DNA from: Kuafuiihalomonas sp964477875
Lineage (GTDB): Bacteria > Myxococcota > Kuafuiibacteriia > Kuafuiibacteriales > Kuafuiibacteriaceae
Reading direction: 5' to 3'
DNA length: 8,569 nucleotides
NCBI GenBank assembly: GCA_964477875.1
Contig: CAYZFR010000170.1
Span: 1-8,569 of the forward strand
This document shows positions 1 to 6,263 of this stretch, one piece after another. The position numbers were made by a program, and so were the translations under genes. How positions within the stretch are numbered: position 1 is the stretch's first letter; the number at the start of each line of letters is the position of its first letter. The notes below the pieces were generated by a model that searched no databases, was not told where the DNA came from, and saw nothing but the letters and a program-made list of their open reading frames with translations.

Positions 1-51
1 GAAAAGCCTGCCTACCCAGACGAATAAATCCGTTCTTCAGCACCCCCCTAG
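1..51 (-). repeat. Left terminal copy of a dispersed repeat (inverted relative to the right end)
   Basis: Read on the minus strand from position 51 outward, this segment starts CTAGGGGGGTGCTGAA and matches the right end of the window (8518 onward) at 31 of 36 ungapped positions, then drifts apart. Both copies read outward and both begin with CTAG. This is seen directly. Such paired ends are what a multi-copy element (insertion-sequence end, MITE or similar) leaves when an assembly breaks a short way into it. The element's family cannot be named from this stub. It is less GC-rich than the rest of the window. Confidence 0.7.
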
Positions 52-54
52 AGC

Positions 55-207
55 TCAATCTGAAGAAGCTGGCGGTTTGCGGCGAGCAAGTTTCTTTCTC
101 ATGGCTTCACGCCACTTCTCGATGCCCCCGGCCTCTTCGATGTCCTGCTCAATCAGTTTCTTGCGGACTTCGGGCGTCAGGATCGGTCCAAAAAACAGGT
201 CGTTCAT
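55..207 (-). CDS. Small hypothetical protein (50 aa, or 68 aa from an upstream GTG)
   Basis: I do not recognise this gene. From the ATG at 207 it encodes 50 residues beginning MNDLFFGPILTPEVRKK, a hydrophobic start followed by a highly charged, probably helical stretch rich in Lys, Arg and Glu, ending in KPPASSD. I chose the ATG because GGAG lies 8 nt upstream. A GTG at 261 would add 18 residues but has no visible ribosome binding site. It lies downstream of argG on the same strand and may be co-transcribed. Its stop codon is only about 4 nt from the terminal repeat, so the native 3' end may have been replaced by the repeat. No signal peptide or cysteine motif is visible. It may be a genuine small cytosolic protein or a chance frame. 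Confidence 0.45.
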   Translation of the reverse strand: MNDLFFGPILTPEVRKKLIEQDIEEAGGIEKWREAMRKKLARRKPPASSD

Positions 208-286
208 TCCACGTGCTCCAATGAGGAAGGCTGCGCCCCTGGACTCATTCACGTCAACCACTCGGACTTTTTCTAAAGTAGATGCC

Positions 287-1528
287 TCAGGCCTGAGGCT
301 CTTCGATCTGGCCGGCCCGGGCCAAGGCCAAGGCCTCGACCGACTGCACCTCGACGTAGCCCTGGCTGCTGGCGGGGTTGAGCCCCGAGGACTTTTCCAT
401 CGAGGAGTCTTCGGCGTTGTAGATCGAGTGGGGGACCTCGGTGAGGCCCTCGAAGTACAGGTTGCCCTTGTACATCCCCACTTGGACCGTGCCCGTCGCC
501 TGCTTGCTCAGCTCGTGGATGGCGGCGAGGGCGGCGCGGTTGGCGGGGTCGAAGTAGCGCGCGTCGTAGATCTGGTCGGCGACATAGGCCGATAGCTGCG
601 CGAAGAGCCGCGAGGCCCGTCGGTCCATGACCGCTTGGTAGACGGCGCGGAGCCCGAAGCCGAGGAGCTCCATGCCCGGCGCTTCGTAAACCCCTCGGCT
701 CTTGGTTCCGATGACGCGGCTCTCGAGGGCGTTCTTCATCCAGATCCCGTTGCGCCCGGCCATCTCGTTTGCCTTCAGCATGATCGCCAAGGGCGGCATC
801 GCTTCGCCGTCGATCGCCACGCAGCGACCACCTTCGAAGCGCAGCTGCACCGTCTCGACTTCGTCGGGCGCCTCCTGGGGCCAAACACCCATGATGGGCG
901 CGACGATCTGACAGGAGGTCTCGAGCTCCTCCAGATCCTCGGCCTCGTGGGACAGGCCGGCCAGGTTGGCGTCGGTGGAGTAGCGTTTTCTCGGACCGAC
1001 GGCGGCCTCGATGCCTTTCGCCTCCAAATAGGCGGCCATCTCCTTGCGGCCCGGAAACTGCTCGAGGAGCTGCGGGTCGCGCCAGGGGGCATAGACCTTC
1101 ATGTCGGGCTGCAGCACGTTGGTGTAGCGCTCGAAGCGGAGCTGGTCGTTGCCCCGACCGGTGGCGCCATGAGCGAGGACCGTGCAGCCCCGGGCGCGCA
1201 TCTCCGGAAGGAGCCCGCTCACCGTCACCGCCCGGGCGATGCCGGTCGTGTTCCAGTAGCCGCCGTCGTAGGTGGCCTGGGCCCGAAGCACGGTGAAGCA
1301 TGCCTCGGCCATCGCGTCCTCGAGGTCGACGACGAAGGTCTCGGCGCCGGTCGGCTTCATCTTCTCGACGACGCCGGATATGTCCTCCTCGTCGGGCTGG
1401 GCCAGGTCCGCGGTGAAGCACAGCACATCTACCCCGGCTTCGCGAAGCCGGGTGGTGACGGTCTTGCTGTCGAGGCCGCCGGACACGCAGATGCCGACCC
1501 GCTCGCCGCGGAGCTGTTCGAGTCTCAT
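287..1528 (-). CDS. argG: Argininosuccinate synthase
   Basis: Joins citrulline and aspartate with ATP to make argininosuccinate, the penultimate step of arginine synthesis, in the cytosol. The protein is about 413 aa, usual for the family. The ATP-pyrophosphatase loop SGGLDS lies near residue 16. Further family blocks follow: YWNTTGIARAV near 90, HGATGRGNDQLRFE near 119, YSTDANLAG.SHEAEDLE near 182 (typical of the E. coli-like subtype), GRNG near 257 and SRGVYEAPG near 276. The ATG at 1528 puts the loop at the usual distance from the N-terminus. An in-frame ATG at 1585 would add 19 basic residues that do not look like the family. Neither start has a strong ribosome binding site. The loop continues Ser-Lys-Thr where most ArgG proteins have Thr-Ser. 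No argH or other arginine gene lies nearby. The CBS gene lies upstream on the same strand with a gap of about 130 bp. Confidence 0.93.
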   Translation of the reverse strand: MRLEQLRGERVGICVSGGLDSKTVTTRLREAGVDVLCFTADLAQPDEEDISGVVEKMKPTGAETFVVDLEDAMAEACFTVLRAQATYDGGYWNTTGIARAVTVSGLLPEMRARGCTVLAHGATGRGNDQLRFERYTNVLQPDMKVYAPWRDPQLLEQFPGRKEMAAYLEAKGIEAAVGPRKRYSTDANLAGLSHEAEDLEELETSCQIVAPIMGVWPQEAPDEVETVQLRFEGGRCVAIDGEAMPPLAIMLKANEMAGRNGIWMKNALESRVIGTKSRGVYEAPGMELLGFGLRAVYQAVMDRRASRLFAQLSAYVADQIYDARYFDPANRAALAAIHELSKQATGTVQVGMYKGNLYFEGLTEVPHSIYNAEDSSMEKSSGLNPASSQGYVEVQSVEALALARAGQIEEPQA

Positions 1529-1657
1529 GGGAGGACGCGACTTAGCACGGCGGACCGATCGTAGGCCACGGCCTCTCTCCACCATCGCCTCGCCCCTGGG
1601 TACCGGAGCTCTTGGAGGAAGCCTGCCAAAAGGCCGGACAGCCCCTCATGGCGGCGC

Positions 1658-2071
1658 TCAGCTGTTGACCATATGGCGAACGAAGTCGGACTCGGTCAGG
1701 ATGCCTTCCAGACGCCCGCCTTCGACCACCAGCAGGCAGCCCAGCTTGTGTTGGAGCATCAGCTCGCCAGCCTCGCCCGCGCTGCTGTCGGCGTCGATGG
1801 TCTCCGGGGAGCGGGTCATGATCTGCTCCACCGTTTGAGCCTGCAAAAAGTCCCGCTGTGTCGTGAGGGGCATTTCGCCCACCTGACCCAACGTGCCTCG
1901 AAGCAGGTCTCGATGGGTCACGAGCCCGACGACGTTTTGGTCTTCGTCGAGGACCGGCACGTGCCGGAAGTGGCCGACCGTCATGAGATCGTAGACCAGG
2001 CTCAGGTCGTCCTCGGGACGGACCCAGTCGGGGTTGGTGGTCATCAGGTCGCGAACGTTCAGTGTCGTCAT
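1658..2071 (-). CDS. Two-CBS-domain protein
   Basis: A 137-residue protein made almost entirely of two CBS domains, at about residues 5-58 and 80-133, which fold together as a Bateman module. Each ends with the expected strand-helix signature: LVTHRDLL near 50 and ILTESDFV near 124, where the Thr and Asp typically contact adenosine nucleotide. Stand-alone CBS pairs usually sense AMP, ATP or related ligands and regulate a partner, but the ligand and partner here are unknown. I chose the ATG at 2071 because GGAGG sits 5 nt upstream. The frame stays open to about 2272, but that extension is an Arg-rich low-complexity stretch and not believable as protein. The gene is transcribed divergently from the CPBP protease gene and precedes argG on the same strand. 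Confidence 0.9.
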   Translation of the reverse strand: MTTLNVRDLMTTNPDWVRPEDDLSLVYDLMTVGHFRHVPVLDEDQNVVGLVTHRDLLRGTLGQVGEMPLTTQRDFLQAQTVEQIMTRSPETIDADSSAGEAGELMLQHKLGCLLVVEGGRLEGILTESDFVRHMVNS

Positions 2072-2076
2072 GTCGT

Positions 2077-2081
2077 CCTCC
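2077..2081 (-). promoter_or_regulatory. Ribosome binding site of the CBS-domain gene
   Basis: On the minus strand GGAGG is followed by a 5-nt spacer and the ATG at 2071. It is one of the best Shine-Dalgarno matches in the window and rules out the much longer arginine-rich N-terminal extension. Confidence 0.75.
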
Positions 2082-2283
2082 AGGTCCATGAGTACCACGC
2101 CGCGTGCCAGACGGGCCTCTCCTAGCCCCGCCGCTGTCGTGTCGCAGGCGGGTAACGCGGCTCGGCGCGGCGTCCGCCGGCGGTAGCGAGAGGGCCTTCG
2201 GGGCCGGCGGCGTCGGCGGCCATCCGTACGCACGGGCTGCGCCCGCTGGCGAGCAATCCGGTTGACCCCCAACCCGCGGTCGG

Positions 2284-3078
2284 ATGGCCTGCCCCGGCAT
2301 GAGCGGTGCGGAGCTGGGCCCCCGACTAAGGCTTTCGGTCGGTCTCGGGTTCGCGGGCGCGCTCGGCTCGGTCGCTGTCTTCCCCTATGCGCTGGCCCTT
2401 CAGGGCAGCAGCCTGCCGGCGCTCGCCGCCGACGCGGAGGTTGGGGTGCTGGCCCTGATCGCCATGGTGTTCGGCCAGGGGGCGGTCATTTGTCTGGTGC
2501 TGTCCTGGTTCGCCTCTGCCTGGGCGCCCCGGCTGGGGTTCGCGCTGCCGGTCTTCGGTCCCTGGGCCGAAGGCCGGGCGGGGCGTCTTCCGGTCTTTCA
2601 TGCTGTGGTCGGGCTCGGGACCGGCCTTGTCGCGGGGGGAGCGCTGCTGAGCTTTTCGCTCTGGTTCACCCCAGAGGCGCTCCTCGCCGCTCCGCGGCCC
2701 TCTCCCGGGCCCCTCCTCGGGCTGGGAGCGAGCGTCTACGGTGGCGTTACCGAGGAGATCATCGCCCGCTTCTTCTTGCTCACGGCGGCGACGGGCTTGT
2801 TACGGGGGCGGGCCGAAGAGGACGGCCGGCAGCCGCTCCGCTTCTGGATCGCCAACCTGCTGGTCGCGATCTCGTTCGCGGCCGGGCACGCGCCGACCCT
2901 CGCCGCGACCGGGGCGGAGCTCGACGCCTCGGTCTGGAGCTACCTGATGGTCGGGAACGGCGGGGTGAGTCTGGCTTTCGGCTGGCTGTACGGTCGCTAC
3001 GGCCTCGAGACGGCCATGCTCGGTCATTTCACGACCGATCTCCTGCTGCATGTCCTGGCCCCCCTCTGGGGCGGATGA
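2284..3078 (+). CDS. CPBP-family intramembrane metalloprotease (CAAX protease/Abi type)
   Basis: A 264-residue multi-pass membrane protein with the three conserved motifs of the CPBP (Rce1-like) family: EEIIAR at about 157-162 (the EExxxR catalytic motif), FAAGH at about 198-202 (FxxxH), and HFTTD at about 248-252. These residues form the metal-binding active site in characterised relatives, so the enzyme looks intact. Hydrophobic segments are visible near 17-38, 55-78, 103-126 and 190-203, and around the motifs. Bacterial members process prenylated or peptide substrates, serve in bacteriocin self-immunity, or have no known substrate; nothing here identifies one. The start is uncertain: ATG 2284 and ATG 2299 are both possible and neither has a clear ribosome binding site. 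The stop overlaps the next start as ATGA, suggesting translational coupling. It is divergent from the CBS gene. Confidence 0.88.
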   Translation: MACPGMSGAELGPRLRLSVGLGFAGALGSVAVFPYALALQGSSLPALAADAEVGVLALIAMVFGQGAVICLVLSWFASAWAPRLGFALPVFGPWAEGRAGRLPVFHAVVGLGTGLVAGGALLSFSLWFTPEALLAAPRPSPGPLLGLGASVYGGVTEEIIARFFLLTAATGLLRGRAEEDGRQPLRFWIANLLVAISFAAGHAPTLAATGAELDASVWSYLMVGNGGVSLAFGWLYGRYGLETAMLGHFTTDLLLHVLAPLWGG

Positions 3079-3212
3079 CCCGTGCACTTCAGCCTCCGAA
3101 GCGTGTAGACGGCCTGGCCATGGGACTGCTCTACAAACTGGTCATCGGCCTCATCGCGGCCGGCTTCGTGGCGATGACGGCCTACATGATCTTCGGAGAC
3201 GTGCCGACCTGA
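3075..3212 (+). CDS. Single-span membrane microprotein coupled to the CPBP protease gene
   Basis: I do not recognise this gene. From the ATG at 3075, which overlaps the protease stop as ATGA, it encodes 45 residues: a short basic N-terminus (MTRALQPPKRVDG), then one clear transmembrane helix (YKLVIGLIAAGFVAMTAYMI), then a short acidic tail FGDVPT. The stretch GGGGCGG just before the ATG may help re-initiation. An internal ATG at 3120 would give a 30-residue version with the same helix but has no ribosome binding site. The ATGA overlap and the clean helix suggest a real small protein, perhaps a partner of the neighbouring membrane protease; that role is inference. yebC starts about 50 bp downstream on the same strand. 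Confidence 0.55.
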   Translation: MTRALQPPKRVDGLAMGLLYKLVIGLIAAGFVAMTAYMIFGDVPT

Positions 3213-3265
3213 ACCGGGTGCTGGTCTCGCTCCCCAACCGCTCTCTCATCGGATAGGTGTTTGGA

Positions 3266-4003
3266 ATGGGTCGAACTTTCGAGAACCGCAAGCAGGCGAT
3301 GGCCAAGCGCGGCGACCGGGACGCCAAGGCCTTCACCAAGGCCGGTCGTCAGATCAGCATTGCCGTCAAGTCGGGCGGGGCCGACCCCGAAGCCAATCCC
3401 GCGCTTCGGCGAGCGATCCAGAATGCGCGCTCGGTCAACATGCCCAAGGACCGGATCCAGAACGCCATCGAGAAGGCGATGGGTTTGGGGGACGACGCCC
3501 AATACCAAGAGATCATGTACGAGGGTTACGGGCCCCATGGGGTGGCCATCCTCGTCGAGGCCGCCACCGACAACCCGACGAGGACGGTGGCCAATGTCCG
3601 CCTCGCCTTCAAGAAGGGGGACGGCAACCTCGGGAACTCGGGCAGCGTGTCCTTCCTCTTCGATCAGTTCGGGGTCTTTCGGCTGCCCCGAGAAGGCATC
3701 CACCGTGAGTCCCTAGAGCTCGACCTCATCGACCACGGCCTCGAGGAGATGCTGGAGACGGAGAGCGAGGATGGGGAGCCTCTGTACGAGATCCGGACCT
3801 CCCGGGAAGCCTTCGGCCAGATGCAGTCGGCCCTCGAAGCGCGGAACATCGACGTGAAGTCGTCGCGCATCGAATGGATCCCCAAGACCGAGACCGTCCT
3901 CGTCGAGGAGGACGCCGGCGCCGTTCTCAACCTGATCGAGCGACTCGAAGAAGACGACGACGTGCAGAATGTCTTTGCGACCTTGGGGCCCGGGCCGGGC
4001 TGA
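3266..4003 (+). CDS. yebC: YebC/PmpR/TACO1 family protein
   Basis: A 245-residue full-length member of the YebC family. Relatives have been described as DNA-binding transcriptional regulators and, for TACO1 and some bacterial members, as factors that help ribosomes through difficult sequences such as proline runs. The N-terminus MGRTFENRKQAMAKRGDRDA belongs to the 'MGR-F' subtype rather than the commoner MAGHSKW form. Family landmarks are SGGADPEANPALRRAI near 36-51, MPKDRIQNAIEKA near 59-71, YEGYGPHGVA near 85, TDNPTRTVANVR near 101 and GNSGSVSFLF near 123. I chose the ATG at 3266, with AGG 8 nt upstream; a GTG at 3257 would add three residues. The stop codon sits in the loop of a strong GC hairpin, and the last codons ATLGPGPG are part of a tandem repeat that continues downstream. 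Confidence 0.93.
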   Translation: MGRTFENRKQAMAKRGDRDAKAFTKAGRQISIAVKSGGADPEANPALRRAIQNARSVNMPKDRIQNAIEKAMGLGDDAQYQEIMYEGYGPHGVAILVEAATDNPTRTVANVRLAFKKGDGNLGNSGSVSFLFDQFGVFRLPREGIHRESLELDLIDHGLEEMLETESEDGEPLYEIRTSREAFGQMQSALEARNIDVKSSRIEWIPKTETVLVEEDAGAVLNLIERLEEDDDVQNVFATLGPGPG

Positions 4004-4012
4004 GCCCGGCCC
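3992..4012 (+). terminator. GC-rich hairpin enclosing the yebC stop codon (probable terminator)
   Basis: GGGCCGGGC and GCCCGGCCC form a perfect 9-bp stem whose three-base loop is the yebC stop TGA. The sequence that follows is pyrimidine-rich (ACCCCTCTTCGTTCCTC) but is not a true T-run. It lies between the convergent genes yebC and pirin, a natural place for a terminator acting on either strand. The same hairpin recurs at 4125-4145 in the second repeat copy. Confidence 0.5.
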
Positions 4013-4162
4013 ACCCCTCTTCGTTCCTCTCGTCGGACGAACGCTTTGGCGTTCTCCTCCTCGACTCACTGCGCGCCGAAGATCAGCTCTACGCGCTGCC
4101 TTCGGCGTTGCGACCTTGGGGCCCGGGCCGGGCTGAGCCCGGCCCACCCCTCTTCGTTCCTC

Positions 4163-4262
4163 NNNNNNNNNNNNNNNNNNNNNNNNNNNNNNNNNNNNNN
4201 NNNNNNNNNNNNNNNNNNNNNNNNNNNNNNNNNNNNNNNNNNNNNNNNNNNNNNNNNNNNNN
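4163..4262. other. Assembly gap (100 N)
   Basis: Exactly 100 Ns, the conventional placeholder for a gap of unknown size, lying inside the tandem repeat. If only two copies existed, the missing sequence would be 22 bp; otherwise it would be 22 bp plus multiples of 133 bp. Confidence 0.95.
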
Positions 4263-4338
4263 TTCTCCTCCTCGACTCACTGCGCGCCGAAGATCAGCTC
4301 TACGCGCTGCCTTCGGCCTGCCCAACACTCCTTCGGCG

Positions 4339-5361
4339 TTAGTGGGTTTTGGTCGGGGTCTCTTCGCGGCCGTCGGCGTGGCGGGCGAAGCGGCCGGCAT
4401 CGCGAGGGTGAACAGGGTCGGCAGCCGGCCAGGGCCAAGCTCCGAACTTTCCGGCTCGATAGTCGGCGAAGGCCTCCTGCAGCTCTTCGTGGCTATTCAT
4501 GACGAAGGGTCCGTAGTGGGCGACAGGCTCGCCGATGGGCCGGCCCTGAAGAAGCAGGTACTCGGTCGGATGGGGACCGCTCCCGATGCGGGTCGGCACG
4601 TCGGGCCTCAGCCGTAGCCCGATGTGGTGCTGGAAGTGCTGGCCGCCGACCGTGGTCTCTGGCCCTTCGAACCAGTAGAGCGTGCGGTTCGTCTCCGCCC
4701 GCGCCGGGGGCAGGGTCCAGGTCGCGCCCGCTTCCATTTTCAAGGTCCACACCGCGATGTCGGATTCGTCTTGGGCGGCGAAGGAGTCGGGAGGCGGCGA
4801 GGGCGCTTGGTGGTCGTCCAGTCGTCCGGCGGCGAGGAGGATCTCGGTGGCCCGACCCTTGTCGTCGTTCACGCGCACCCGAGGGATGCGCTCGTTCCAG
4901 AGCATCGTGAAGTAGGGGTCGGCGAGCTTCGACTTGGCGGGGAGGTTCAGCCACACCTGAAACAGCTCGCAGGGGTTGTCGCCGTCGGCCCGGAGCAAAG
5001 GGAACATCTCGGCGTGCTCGATGCCTCGAGCCGCTGTCATCCACTGCACGTCGCCCTGACCGAAGCGCGCGGTGGCCCCCAGGGAGTCCGCGTGATCGAT
5101 GAAGCCCTTCCGCGCCAAGGTAATGGTCTCGAAGCCACGATGGGGGTGGCGCGGAAAGCCAGGCACCTTCTCGCCGTGGTACATCCGCCAGCCGTCGATG
5201 CCGCCGAAGTCTTGCCCCAGGGGGCGGCCTTGCAGTCTCGCTGGGTCGGGGCCCAGGTGCACGCCCCCGGCCGGATAGGAGTCCTGGTGGTGCACGCAGA
5301 ACAGGAACGGGTCCAAGGTGGTCCACGGGAAGCCCAGCTCGAAGGTTGAGACGACGCTCAT
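4339..5361 (-). CDS. Pirin family protein (bicupin)
   Basis: A 340-residue protein of the pirin family, two cupin barrels with one metal site in the N-terminal barrel. The expected iron ligands are present in HPHRGFETIT (His72, His74) and GDVQWMTAARGIEHAEM (His116, Glu118). The C-terminal pirin block EYLLLQGRPIGEPVAHYGPF is near 267-286, followed by the usual F.MNSHEEL.EAF..Y..G.FG segment. Some bacterial pirins act as quercetin 2,3-dioxygenases and others as redox-sensitive regulators; the substrate is not predictable here. The protein is longer than the common 230-300 residue members, with extra sequence in the linker near 180-200 and a polar tail after 310. The start ATG at 5361 fits the family. 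It lies 46 bp downstream of the methyltransferase gene on the same strand, so the two are probably co-transcribed. Confidence 0.92.
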   Translation of the reverse strand: MSVVSTFELGFPWTTLDPFLFCVHHQDSYPAGGVHLGPDPARLQGRPLGQDFGGIDGWRMYHGEKVPGFPRHPHRGFETITLARKGFIDHADSLGATARFGQGDVQWMTAARGIEHAEMFPLLRADGDNPCELFQVWLNLPAKSKLADPYFTMLWNERIPRVRVNDDKGRATEILLAAGRLDDHQAPSPPPDSFAAQDESDIAVWTLKMEAGATWTLPPARAETNRTLYWFEGPETTVGGQHFQHHIGLRLRPDVPTRIGSGPHPTEYLLLQGRPIGEPVAHYGPFVMNSHEELQEAFADYRAGKFGAWPWPAADPVHPRDAGRFARHADGREETPTKTH

Positions 5362-5407
5362 CGCTCGAAAGCTTATCGAGGAACCCGACCGTACCGCGCC
5401 AAAAGTG

Positions 5408-6160
5408 TCACTCAGGGCGAGAACGGTGTGTTCGCCGCCGGTCGCCGGCCCGGACGGCGCGAACGACCAGGGTGGCGCCTGGCCCTGGGGCTGGACCGGG
5501 CCCCCGGAGCGCAGCCGCGACCTGGGCCAGGATGCGCCGCGCCCCGCCGCCGAAGTCGGTCCGGTCGCGGGGTGCCCGGCGAGCGATGGCGACCAGGGGG
5601 CGCTCCCAGGGTTCGACGGGGGCCCGGGCCGCCTCCACCCAATTCAGGCCCGCGGCCGCGACGAGGGCGCGAACGCCCGCCTCCTTCCACCGGGTCAGAT
5701 GGTGCGGCGGCGCGTCGAGGACGAGATCTTTTGCTCGGGCCAGCCATCCCTCCATCACCGGCATGCCGATGAAGACCGAGCCACCAGGCCGCAGGTGTCG
5801 GGTCAGGCGGCGCAGGGCTGCTAGCGGATCGGCGAGGTGCTCCAGGACCTGAAAGGCGGCTGCAAAGTCGTACTCCCCGTGAGGCCCATCGGGCCCCATG
5901 GCCGCCCACTCCACGCTCGGCGGGATGTGGCGCCGGAAGTGACCCGGTCCGGGCCCCAGCTCGAGCAACCGGGCGGGACCGTTCACCCGGGCCCCGGCCC
6001 AGCGGAACTCGAACTTGTCGGTCTGGTCGTATCCGGGGCGGCGGTGGAGGGCCCGGTAGAACGATGCGCCGCCCGGCGTAGGAGGCCAAAAGAAGTCGAG
6101 CCCGGCGTCGGAGCGCCACAGCCCGAGGTCCCCGCCCGGCAGCTCGGGCCCCACGTCCAA
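5408..6160 (-). CDS. Class I SAM-dependent methyltransferase (5' end uncertain)
   Basis: Transfers a methyl group from S-adenosylmethionine to an unknown substrate. Motif I LLELGPGPGHF is at about 65-75 from the TTG at 6160, the Rossmann strand and helix YDFAAAFQVLEHLADPLAAL at 97-116, and LRPGGSVFIGMP at 123-134, typical of the Methyltransf_11/23 group. The preceding region (LDFFWPPTPGGASFYRAL, then DKFEFRWAGARV) resembles the N-terminal part of relatives. The frame stays open upstream of the TTG into the 3' end of coxB and encodes a plausible cysteine-containing start (RCPATGEAPVHFVC), yet has no ATG, GTG or TTG there. The true N-terminus may therefore use a rare start codon, or the sequence may hold an error. 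It lies between coxB and pirin on the same strand, a likely operon. Confidence 0.8.
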   Translation of the reverse strand: MDVGPELPGGDLGLWRSDAGLDFFWPPTPGGASFYRALHRRPGYDQTDKFEFRWAGARVNGPARLLELGPGPGHFRRHIPPSVEWAAMGPDGPHGEYDFAAAFQVLEHLADPLAALRRLTRHLRPGGSVFIGMPVMEGWLARAKDLVLDAPPHHLTRWKEAGVRALVAAAGLNWVEAARAPVEPWERPLVAIARRAPRDRTDFGGGARRILAQVAAALRGPGPAPGPGATLVVRAVRAGDRRRTHRSRPE

Positions 6161-6263
6161 GCCGAGGGTCCAGCGCCAGCGGCGCCGCAGGGCCTCGATG
6201 TCGACGGCGCAGACGAAATGGACGGGCGCCTCGCCGGTGGCGGGGCAGCGGGGTCGGAATCTA

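Larger units (their letters stand above)
3975..4317 (+). repeat. Tandem repeat of 133-bp units including the yebC 3' end
   Basis: Copy 1 runs 3975-4107. Copy 2 starts at 4108 and matches copy 1 exactly for 55 nt until the N gap at 4163. After the gap, 4263-4317 matches 4052-4106 exactly for 55 nt. The unit holds the last nine yebC codons, the terminator-like hairpin, a second hairpin GAACGC-TTTG-GCGTTC (4039-4054) and an inverted pair CGCCGAAG/CTTCGGCG enclosing CAGC/GCTG near 4075-4107. Copies 2 and later are not coding, so this looks like duplication of the yebC tail with its downstream spacer. With the 100-N gap the total copy number is unknown (at least two). It also accounts for the intergenic stretch between yebC and pirin, where I see no other gene. 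Confidence 0.9.

Noticed and set aside
273..1421. Open frame of 382 codons on the minus strand in a second frame of argG
   Set aside because: Arg/Gly/Pro-rich low-complexity translation overlapping the real argG frame.
635..1564. Open frame of 309 codons on the plus strand opposite argG
   Set aside because: Shadow of argG caused by high-GC codon use; no recognisable motif.
2072..2283. Promoters in the divergent CBS/CPBP spacer
   Set aside because: A TTGACC at 2262 has no -10 box at the right distance and the region is GC-rich low complexity; I could not support a specific promoter.
2262..3074. Long plus-strand frame overlapping the CPBP gene
   Set aside because: Its main part is an Arg-rich shadow of the protease gene; only its last 45 codons, from the ATG at 3075, look like a real small protein.
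3975..4317. CRISPR array
   Set aside because: The repeats are contiguous 133-bp units without unique spacers, and no cas genes are present.
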